5,112 nucleotides of DNA from Deltaproteobacteria bacterium (lineage in GTDB: Bacteria > Bdellovibrionota_C > UBA2361 > JAAYZI01). Positions 1 to 4,107 of the stretch are shown here, one piece after another; position 1 is the stretch's first letter, and each line of letters starts with the position of its first letter. The notes beneath the pieces were generated by a model. It did no database searches. It had not been told where the DNA came from and saw nothing but the letters and a program-made list of their open reading frames with translations. Where the stretch lies: NCBI GenBank assembly GCA_012514925.1, contig JAAYZI010000141.1, positions 1-5,112 on the forward strand. Reading direction: 5' to 3'. The translations under genes and the position numbers were made by a program.

Positions 1-19
1 ATGACCTCCGGTTTGAGTT

Positions 20-24
20 GGGAG
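20..24 (+). promoter_or_regulatory. ribosome binding site of ftsA
   Basis: GGGAG lies 7 nt before the ATG at 32. This favours ATG 32 over the in-frame TTG at 26, for which the same GGGAG would be only 1 nt away. Confidence 0.65.
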
Positions 25-31
25 ATTGGCT

Positions 32-1270
32 ATGGCTGGAAAAGCAAGTACCATCGTTGGGTTGGATATCGGCACGACCAACACCACTGTGGTTGTCGCC
101 GATGTACAACGGGATGCTGGTTCAGCCCCCAAGATTAATGTGGTGGGTGTCGGAACCAGCCCGTCGCGTGGTCTGCGCAAAGGCGTGGTCATCAATATTG
201 AAGCGACAGTGAGCGCCATTTCGGCTGCGGTCAGCGAAGCCGAATCCATGTCCGGGCGCGAGATTAAGTCGGTGTATGCCTCTGTGTCTGGCAGCCATAT
301 ACAGGGGTTCAACAGCCACGGGATTGTGGCGATCCGCAGTAGAGAAGTCAGCCAGTACGACATTGATAAGGTTATGGAAGCCGCTAAGGCGGTGGCTATA
401 CCGCTCGACCGGGAGGTTCTGCACGTGCTCCCGCAGGAATTTATTATTGACGAGCAGGATGGGATTAAAGAACCCATAGGAATCTCCGGAGTGCGCCTCG
501 AAGCCAGGGTGCATCTGGTTAGCGGCTCCATTGCCAGCGCTCAGAATATTATAAAATGCGCCAATCGCTGCGGTTTAAATGTGCGTGGCATCGTGCTGGC
601 GTCGTTGGCATCGGCCAAAGCGGTGCTTTCGCCCGAAGAGCAGGAATTAGGGGTGTGTTTGGTTGATATCGGCGGCGGCACAACTGACATTACGGTATTT
701 CAGGGCGGTGGAGTGCGCTATACTTCGGTAATTTCGGTCGGCGGAACTCATATTACAAACGATATTGCGGCTGGGTTGCGCACCCCGGTGATTGCGGCGG
801 AAGAGATCAAGTGCGGATTTGGAACCACCTTGAAGAGCCTTGTCAGCAAGGATGAAACGATTGAAGTGCCATCCACCGGAGGGCGGCCTGCGCGGGTGCT
901 TTCAAAACAGGTACTTTCTGAGATTATTGAGCCCCGGGTGACAGAGATCTTTACCTTAGTTCATCGCGAGCTGGTTAAATCTGGGTGCGACGAGTACCTG
1001 ACCAGCGGATTGGTGCTTACCGGCGGGTCGGCTGGCCTAAAAGGTGTGGTGCAGGTGGCGGAACAGATCTTCAATTTACCTGTAAGAGTTGGAACTACCT
1101 GTGGTGTCAGTGGGTTAGCCGACTTAGTGGCACCTCCTGAGTACGCCACTGCGGTGGGTTTGGTCGTCTCCGGGGCTGGAGATGCGGCGGCGCGCTCTTT
1201 TTCACTTGGTTTCGGGGCGATTGGACGCATGTTCAAGAAGGCCGGCAACTGGTTTGCTGAGCACTTTTAA
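32..1270 (+). CDS. ftsA: cell division protein FtsA
   Basis: FtsA is an actin-like ATP-binding protein that anchors FtsZ filaments to the inner face of the cytoplasmic membrane and recruits later divisome proteins. Counting from ATG 32 it has 412 residues, the usual family length. The phosphate-1 motif GLDIGTT is near residues 10-16. The FtsA-specific 1C (SHS2) domain spans roughly 80-165, including VYASVSGSHIQGFNSHG and VLHVLPQEF. The phosphate-2 motif VDIGGGTTDI is near 211-220, and the adenosine motif LTGGSAGLKG is near 329-338. The protein ends in an amphipathic, basic and aromatic helix (GRMFKKAGNWFAEHF), the membrane-targeting sequence. An in-frame TTG at 26 would add two residues, but ATG 32 has the better spaced GGGAG. 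ftsZ follows in the same direction, but after an unusually long 472-nt gap, so ftsZ probably has its own promoter as well. No truncation or missing motif is seen. Confidence 0.97.
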   Translation: MAGKASTIVGLDIGTTNTTVVVADVQRDAGSAPKINVVGVGTSPSRGLRKGVVINIEATVSAISAAVSEAESMSGREIKSVYASVSGSHIQGFNSHGIVAIRSREVSQYDIDKVMEAAKAVAIPLDREVLHVLPQEFIIDEQDGIKEPIGISGVRLEARVHLVSGSIASAQNIIKCANRCGLNVRGIVLASLASAKAVLSPEEQELGVCLVDIGGGTTDITVFQGGGVRYTSVISVGGTHITNDIAAGLRTPVIAAEEIKCGFGTTLKSLVSKDETIEVPSTGGRPARVLSKQVLSEIIEPRVTEIFTLVHRELVKSGCDEYLTSGLVLTGGSAGLKGVVQVAEQIFNLPVRVGTTCGVSGLADLVAPPEYATAVGLVVSGAGDAAARSFSLGFGAIGRMFKKAGNWFAEHF

Positions 1271-1314
1271 TCCGGGTATTTCGCAGGTTCAGATCCGGGT
1301 TAGCACATAATCAC

Positions 1315-1328
1315 AAAAAATATTTTTT
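1315..1328. repeat. A6TAT6 perfect palindrome (AT-rich element)
   Basis: AAAAAATATTTTTT is its own reverse complement and is 14 bp of pure A/T. It lies 12 bp before the first DnaA-box-like site. It could be an easily melted or curved element, or half of a protein binding site. No function can be assigned from sequence alone. Confidence 0.5.
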
Positions 1329-1340
1329 CCCCCAGGGGTT

Positions 1341-1415
1341 TGTGGGTAAGGGCTGGATGGGCTTAGATTGTCTCGATATTTAGTTTTCCACATATCCACA
1401 GGGAGCTGTTGAAAA
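1341..1415. promoter_or_regulatory. cluster of DnaA-box-like sites
   Basis: Compared with the consensus TTATCCACA, three sites match at 8 of 9 positions. TTTTCCACA is at 1384-1392 (+). ATATCCACA is at 1392-1400 (+), sharing one base with the first. TTACCCACA is on the minus strand (TGTGGGTAA at 1341-1349). A weaker site, TTTTCAACA, is on the minus strand at 1407-1415. Such density suggests DnaA binding, which could time ftsZ expression with replication. DnaA control of ftsZ transcription is established in Caulobacter. An origin-like role is a weaker alternative, because dnaA and other origin markers are not in view. No exact consensus box is present, so binding is inferred. Confidence 0.5.
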
Positions 1416-1490
1416 CTGCGTTAATCCAGCTTGATGATTTAGCTTTACAAAGCCTGTCAATTAGTTTAAGTAACCTAAAGTAACAAGGTT

Positions 1491-1512
1491 TGAGAGGCAG
1501 AAAGTTCTCTCA
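1491..1512 (+). other. small hairpin in the ftsZ leader
   Basis: TGAGAG (1491-1496) pairs with CTCTCA (1507-1512) around a 10-nt loop. No T-run follows, so it is not a terminator. A 6-bp stem may occur by chance. Confidence 0.25.
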
Positions 1513-1518
1513 TTTGGC

Positions 1519-1546
1519 TTGATGTTTGGCTTAAGATTCGTTTAAA
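1519..1546 (+). promoter_or_regulatory. weak candidate promoter for ftsZ
   Basis: TTGATG (1519-1524) and TTTAAA (1541-1546) are separated by 16 bp, and each matches 4 of 6 positions of the sigma-70 hexamers. Initiation would fall near 1553 and give a leader of about 190 nt carrying the possible leader ORF and the alternative stems. The region is AT-rich, so chance matches are likely. Confidence 0.2.
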
Positions 1547-1565
1547 AGTGAAGGTCTCCTTTTCG

Positions 1566-1619
1566 ATGCGAGAGCATGGCGATGGGAGAGTCTCCATGGG
1601 GGTGTTTTTGGGGGTTTAG
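1566..1619 (+). CDS. possible 17-residue leader peptide upstream of ftsZ
   Basis: ATG 1566 opens a 17-codon ORF (MREHGDGRVSMGVFLGV) that ends with TAG at 1617-1619. GAAGG (1550-1554) lies 11 nt before the ATG, a rather wide spacing for a ribosome binding site. The stop falls 3 nt before the first of two mutually exclusive stems (1623-1654), an arrangement seen in translation-sensing leaders. The peptide has no run of a single amino acid that would suggest classical amino-acid attenuation. An ORF this short can easily arise by chance; the arrangement is the only support. Confidence 0.2.
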   Translation: MREHGDGRVSMGVFLGV

Positions 1620-1622
1620 ATT

Positions 1623-1654
1623 CTGAGCTTGAAGTCGAGTTGCTCAGCTCGACT
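1623..1654 (+). promoter_or_regulatory. two mutually exclusive stems in the ftsZ leader
   Basis: Segment A CTGAGC (1623-1628) pairs with C GCTCAG (1642-1647), 6 bp. Segment B AGTCGAG (1633-1639) pairs with D CTCGACT (1648-1654), 7 bp, loop 8 nt. The order A-B-C-D means the two perfect stems interleave. As an H-type pseudoknot there would be no nucleotide between C and D, which is sterically unfavourable, so alternative folding is more likely. GGGGAGGT (1655-1662) follows directly, but no start codon is placed to use it. No T-run follows closely (the nearest T5 is at 1674-1678), so this is not a simple terminator. Confidence 0.4.
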
Positions 1655-1680
1655 GGGGAGGTAGCACATAGAGTTTTTCA

Positions 1681-1730
1681 AGATACTTAGTTTAGGTTTA
1701 AAAGTAATTTAAGTTTAAAAATTAAAAATA
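1681..1730 (+). other. AT-rich stretch with GTTTAAAA repeats before ftsZ
   Basis: This stretch is strongly A/T. GTTTAAAAGT occurs at 1696-1705 and GTTTAAAA at 1713-1720. An earlier GTTTAAAAGT is at 1540-1549, and the related GTTTAAGTAA is at 1465-1474. The repeats could be operator half-sites, or they could simply keep the ftsZ ribosome binding site free of structure. Confidence 0.35.
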
Positions 1731-1735
1731 AGGGG
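1730..1735 (+). promoter_or_regulatory. ribosome binding site of ftsZ
   Basis: AAGGGG lies 7 nt before the ATG at 1743, inside AAGGGGTGG. It fixes the ftsZ start upstream of the alternative internal Met14. Confidence 0.75.
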
Positions 1736-1742
1736 TGGTTCA

Positions 1743-2915
1743 ATGGAAGATATCGCGAGCAAGCTTCGTGAAAATAAGGCCATGATCAAGGTGTTCGGTA
1801 TTGGTGGTGCCGGCCTGAACGCGGTTAACAACATGATGGTTGGAGGTTTGGAGGGCGTTGAATTCTACGCTGCCAACACCGATTCACAGTCGCTGCTCTC
1901 AGCCAAAGCGCCCAACAAGATCCAGCTCGGCGACGAGATCACTAAAGGCTTGGGGGCTGGAGCTGATCCTGATATCGGATACGCCGCAGCTAAGGAGAGC
2001 ACCGAGTTTATTCGCTCCGCGTTGGAGGGTGCCGACATGGTGTTCGTAACGTGTGGTATGGGTGGTGGCACCGGCACGTTGGGTTCGTCGGTAGTGGCCG
2101 AGATTGCGCGCGAGCTAGGGTGCTTGACGGTTGGAGTTGTAACGAAGCCCTTTCTGTTTGAGGGTAAGCGCCGTATGCGCAACGCAGATCGCGGCATTGA
2201 GGAGCTGCGCAAACAAGTGGATACCTTAATAACCATTCCGAATCAGCGCTTGCTTTCAATTGCCGGACGCAACACCACCTTGCTTGAGACGTTCCGCCGC
2301 GCTGATGATATTTTGTTCCAAGCGGTTAAAGGCATCAGTGACTTGATTATCTTTGAAGGACTGGTGAACGTTGACTTCGCAGACGTGCGCGCGGTTATGT
2401 CTGAGATGGGCATGGCCATGATGGGCACGGGCGACTCGAGCGGTGAGAATCGCGCGGTTGAGGCGGCCGAAAAAGCCATCTCCAGCCCGCTTCTTGAAGA
2501 TATTTCTATCCATGGAGCTCGTGGCGTTTTAATCAACGTGACAGCCTCGCCGGATGTGACCTTGCAGGAGGTCAACGAGGCAGCGGAGATTATTCACGCA
2601 GAGGCGCACGAGGACGCCAATATTATTTGGGGTATGGTGATCGATCCGAAGATCGAGGATCGCGTGCGAGTGACTGTGATTGCCACCGGATTTGGCGATA
2701 CGGCTCAGGATGAAAACACCGTGTCGATGACCCAAGTCGTGGGCGGTAAGACCCTTAGCTTGTCTCGCGATAGGTTTGATGAACCGGCTTTCTCCCGCAA
2801 TAAAACAAAGCAGGGAGGCGAGGTGATTAAACTAAAGAAGCTTTCAGTGCTTTCGACTGCAGAAGATGAAGATAAGTATGAAATCCCTACCTTTTTAAGG
2901 AAGCAGATGGACTAG
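1743..2915 (+). CDS. ftsZ: cell division protein FtsZ
   Basis: FtsZ is the tubulin-like GTPase that polymerises into the Z-ring at the division site. The 390-residue product has the family's normal length. The nucleotide-binding N-terminal part shows VFGIGGAGLNAVNNM (17-31), AANTDSQSL (43-51) and the T4 tubulin signature (105-112). The catalytic T7 loop NVDFADV is at 209-215, with D211 and D214 that complete the GTPase site of the neighbouring subunit. Other family blocks are TKPFLFEGKRRM (134-145), TLITIPNQRLL (161-171) and ADDILFQAVKGISDLI (187-202). A variable linker leads to the conserved C-terminal peptide EIPTFLRKQMD (380-390), the docking site for FtsA and ZipA-like partners. One oddity is in the signature, which reads GMGGGTGTLGSS: Leu113 replaces the usual glycine of GGGTGTG, and GSS replaces AAP. 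Everything else indicates a working FtsZ. FtsA, its membrane anchor, is encoded directly upstream. Confidence 0.98.
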   Translation: MEDIASKLRENKAMIKVFGIGGAGLNAVNNMMVGGLEGVEFYAANTDSQSLLSAKAPNKIQLGDEITKGLGAGADPDIGYAAAKESTEFIRSALEGADMVFVTCGMGGGTGTLGSSVVAEIARELGCLTVGVVTKPFLFEGKRRMRNADRGIEELRKQVDTLITIPNQRLLSIAGRNTTLLETFRRADDILFQAVKGISDLIIFEGLVNVDFADVRAVMSEMGMAMMGTGDSSGENRAVEAAEKAISSPLLEDISIHGARGVLINVTASPDVTLQEVNEAAEIIHAEAHEDANIIWGMVIDPKIEDRVRVTVIATGFGDTAQDENTVSMTQVVGGKTLSLSRDRFDEPAFSRNKTKQGGEVIKLKKLSVLSTAEDEDKYEIPTFLRKQMD

Positions 2916-3015
2916 CAAGCTGTTTCCACGCCGCGCGCAGCTGGACGGTACCTTCGCTCCAGAGGCTAAGTGGCGCATAGGTTAACATTGGAGTTGCTGT
3001 ATCGGAAGGGGTGGC

Positions 3016-3153
3016 GTGAAAAGGGGTGACATGCCACCCCTTTTGTTAACCTTACTTTCAGCTACTACTATTCTACTATTCATAGCGGAATCTGGTAAAA
3101 TGTTCGGGGCTGACGTGAAAAGGGGTGACAAGCCACCCCTTTTGTTGTTTTAG
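3016..3153 (+). CDS. possible small hydrophobic peptide, 45 aa
   Basis: GTG 3016 opens a 45-codon ORF ending at TAG 3151-3153, with an alternative ATG at 3031 (40 codons). AAGGGG (3006-3011) precedes the GTG and a second AAGGGG (3021-3026) precedes the ATG, both 4 nt away. The product starts KRGDMPP, then has a hydrophobic stretch (LLLTLLSATTILLFIAE), then ESGKMFGADVKRGDK and PPLLLF. This resembles a signal peptide or single membrane helix with a basic N-terminus. The ORF runs out of copy 1 into copy 2 of the duplication, where the 5-base insertion shifts the frame. It overlaps the terminator hairpin, so the coding look may be a by-product. No family is recognised. Confidence 0.2.
   Translation: MKRGDMPPLLLTLLSATTILLFIAESGKMFGADVKRGDKPPLLLF
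3019..3044 (+). terminator. intrinsic terminator-like hairpin, copy 1 (after ftsZ)
   Basis: AAAAGGGGTG (3019-3028) pairs perfectly with CACCCCTTTT (3035-3044) around the 6-nt loop ACATGC. With A4 on the 5' side and T4GTT on the 3' side it could work in both directions. It is the likely end of the ftsA-ftsZ transcript, about 100 nt past the ftsZ stop. A competing perfect 10-bp stem exists: AAGGGGTGGC (3006-3015) with GCCACCCCTT (3033-3042). Confidence 0.75.
3093..3101 (+). promoter_or_regulatory. extended -10-like promoter, copy 1
   Basis: TGGTAAAAT fits the extended -10 pattern TGnTATAAT with one mismatch. No good -35 hexamer lies 16-18 bp upstream, as expected if the extended -10 carries recognition. 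A transcript starting about 7 nt downstream would immediately meet hairpin copy 2. Confidence 0.35.
3118..3143 (+). terminator. intrinsic terminator-like hairpin, copy 2
   Basis: AAAAGGGGTG (3118-3127) pairs with CACCCCTTTT (3134-3143) around the loop ACAAGC. The stem is identical to copy 1 and is also followed by T-rich sequence. It would stop read-through from ftsZ as well as any transcript from promoter copy 1. Confidence 0.65.
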
Positions 3154-3196
3154 CCTTACTTTCAGCTACTACTATTCTACTATTCATAGCGGAATC

Positions 3197-3205
3197 TGGT
3201 AAAAT
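3197..3205 (+). promoter_or_regulatory. extended -10-like promoter, copy 2 (candidate surE promoter)
   Basis: This is the second TGGTAAAAT, again without a clear -35. It lies downstream of both hairpins and about 80 bp before the surE start, giving a leader of roughly 70 nt. Its position between two terminators and surE makes it the best surE promoter candidate in the window. Confidence 0.4.
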
Positions 3206-3238
3206 GTTCGGGGCTGACGTGGCACTTTGCTTCCAGGT

Positions 3239-3246
3239 AGGAGGTG
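3239..3246 (+). promoter_or_regulatory. consensus Shine-Dalgarno not placed for surE
   Basis: AGGAGGTG is a near-perfect match to the 16S anti-Shine-Dalgarno but lies 37 nt before the surE ATG, too far to serve it directly. It is 6 nt before the GTG at 3253. Confidence 0.5.
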
Positions 3247-3252
3247 TGTAAG

Positions 3253-3315
3253 GTGTGTAGCTATGTTTTTTACGGATTAATTTATGACACAGCGGATTTT
3301 GCTGACAAACGATGA
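3253..3315 (+). CDS. possible 20-residue upstream ORF overlapping surE
   Basis: GTG 3253 sits 6 nt after AGGAGGTG and reads 20 codons in a different frame from surE, ending at TGA 3313-3315, 32 nt inside surE. The peptide starts VCSYVFYGLIYD and matches nothing I recognise. Its value would be translational coupling: ribosomes crossing the poorly served surE start. The strength of the Shine-Dalgarno and its exact spacing are the only support. Confidence 0.25.
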   Translation: MCSYVFYGLIYDTADFADKR

Positions 3316-4105
3316 TGGTCCGCACACTCCATTTTTTGCTTTCTTGCTGGAGAGGCTGTCTTCACAGTTTGAAGTGCTGGCCGTGGCACCGAAACATCAA
3401 CAGAGCTGGAAAGCAAAGAGTGTTACTGCTGCCGCGCCTCTTAGGTTGGAGCGGATTCAGATAGGGACCAAGCCGGTGTACACATTAGATGGTACCCCCG
3501 CGGATTGCGTTAATTTTGCGATTTATAATCTTTTTAAAGAGCCGCCGGATTTGGTTGTGTCAGGGATAAACGTTGGCTCCAATACCGGGCTGAGCTTTCT
3601 TTGGTCCTCTGGCACAGTGGGAGCTTGTTTGGAGGCCAACTTAGCTAAACTTCCCGGCTTGGCCCTCTCTCAGGAGTTAGATTCTGAGAATTTTGAAACA
3701 CTCGGCCGCGGTGAACCTCTACCGACGGAGGTTCTTGAACGTCTGCGGGCACAGACGGATATGGTGTTGGAAGAGGTGCTGGCGGTGATATGTAGAAAAC
3801 CTGGCCCGTTTAATGTTCCCCTTACTTGGAGCGTGAATCTGCCCTTTGTGGTCAGACCCGACTGGGAGGTTAAGCCTGTTGATGTTGCGATGGATCTGTA
3901 CAAATCGCTTTTTCACGCTCGCGGCGATGAATATTGGCACGACCTAAGACGTGAGGATTCCGTGCGCGATGGGAGTCTGGAGGGCGATTTCGAAGTGTTA
4001 AAATCCGGTCATGTGACTCTGTCGGAGGTTGACCCTTGGGTGTTGGGCCGTTTAAGTGACACTCGCCGCCAGGATTTAATGGAGGTATTTAGACGGAAAG
4101 GGTAG
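3284..4105 (+). CDS. surE: 5'/3'-nucleotidase SurE
   Basis: SurE is a divalent-metal-dependent phosphatase that dephosphorylates nucleoside monophosphates (and, in E. coli, short polyphosphate). It is a cytoplasmic survival protein. The 273-residue product is slightly longer than usual. The N-terminal ILLTNDDG holds the metal-binding pair D10 and D11. APKHQQSWKAKSVT (35-48) matches the APxxxxSG block with metal ligand S41. SGINVGSN (93-100) supplies the asparagine ligand N96, followed by GTVGACLEA (110-118), the family's GTVGAAxEG. WSVNLPF (182-188) corresponds to the NVNIP strand. The C-terminal family block (TD..A...G.vSvTPL) is divergent here: GDFEVLKSGHVTLSEV (234-249). An in-frame TAA at 3278-3280 directly upstream leaves ATG 3284 as the only upstream start. 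Its own ribosome binding site is poor (CGGA near 3273). It is transcribed away from ftsZ behind two terminator-like hairpins, and it converges on the MCE gene. Confidence 0.95.
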   Translation: MTQRILLTNDDGPHTPFFAFLLERLSSQFEVLAVAPKHQQSWKAKSVTAAAPLRLERIQIGTKPVYTLDGTPADCVNFAIYNLFKEPPDLVVSGINVGSNTGLSFLWSSGTVGACLEANLAKLPGLALSQELDSENFETLGRGEPLPTEVLERLRAQTDMVLEEVLAVICRKPGPFNVPLTWSVNLPFVVRPDWEVKPVDVAMDLYKSLFHARGDEYWHDLRREDSVRDGSLEGDFEVLKSGHVTLSEVDPWVLGRLSDTRRQDLMEVFRRKG

Positions 4106-4107
4106 TG

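Larger units (their letters stand above)
1271..1742. other. ftsA-ftsZ intergenic leader region
   Basis: This 472-nt gap has no ORF of normal gene size. Many genomes have a much shorter ftsA-ftsZ spacer. In order it holds a direct repeat of ATCCGGGT (1270-1277 and 1293-1300), an A6TAT6 palindrome, a cluster of DnaA-box-like 9-mers, a small hairpin (1491-1512), a 17-codon possible leader ORF (1566-1619), two overlapping stems (1623-1654) and an AT-rich stretch up to the ftsZ ribosome binding site. No intrinsic terminator with an adjacent T-run follows ftsA, so read-through from ftsA into ftsZ remains possible. The overall impression is a long ftsZ 5' leader with its own control. Confidence 0.7.
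3015..3221. repeat. imperfect tandem duplication of about 100 bp
   Basis: Copy 1 begins at 3015 and copy 2 at 3114. The left part (3015-3047 against 3114-3146) is identical except T3032 against A3131. Copy 2 then has 5 extra bases (3147-3153 against 3048-3049). The right part is a perfect 68-bp repeat, 3050-3117 and 3154-3221, which includes a CTACTACTATTCTACTATT tract. The near identity suggests a recent duplication. Each unit carries a terminator-like hairpin followed by a promoter-like site. Confidence 0.95.
2916..3283. other. ftsZ-surE intergenic region with duplicated module
   Basis: This is 368 nt without a normal-size gene. The first 100 nt show nothing strong apart from AGGTTAAC at 2979-2986, which is an inverted copy of GTTAACCT at 3045-3052. 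The remainder is the tandem duplication with its two hairpins and two promoter-like sites, then a consensus Shine-Dalgarno sequence at 3239-3246. Confidence 0.7.

Noticed and set aside
122..514. 130-codon minus-strand ORF inside ftsA
   Set aside because: It lies wholly within a well-supported FtsA coding region and is a shadow of its codon pattern.
1329..1338. CCCCCAGGGG after ftsA as a terminator
   Set aside because: The stem is too short, with a 1-2 nt loop, and no T-run follows on the plus strand; the T-run lies before it.
1357..1383. 8-codon ORF (ATG 1357) with AAGGG upstream
   Set aside because: Too short, and the spacing to AAGGG is only 4 nt; expected by chance.
1865..2236. Minus-strand ORFs opposite ftsZ
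   Set aside because: They are antisense to conserved FtsZ blocks and show no recognisable domain.
3015..3221. CRISPR array or insertion sequence at the duplicated unit
   Set aside because: There are only two copies in direct tandem without unique spacers, no terminal inverted repeats, and no transposase nearby.
3080..3325. 81-codon minus-strand ORF across the duplicated gap and the surE start
   Set aside because: It begins inside surE, has no ribosome binding site support, runs through the tandem repeat and hairpin, and its composition (many Thr, Pro, Ser, Lys) matches no family I know.
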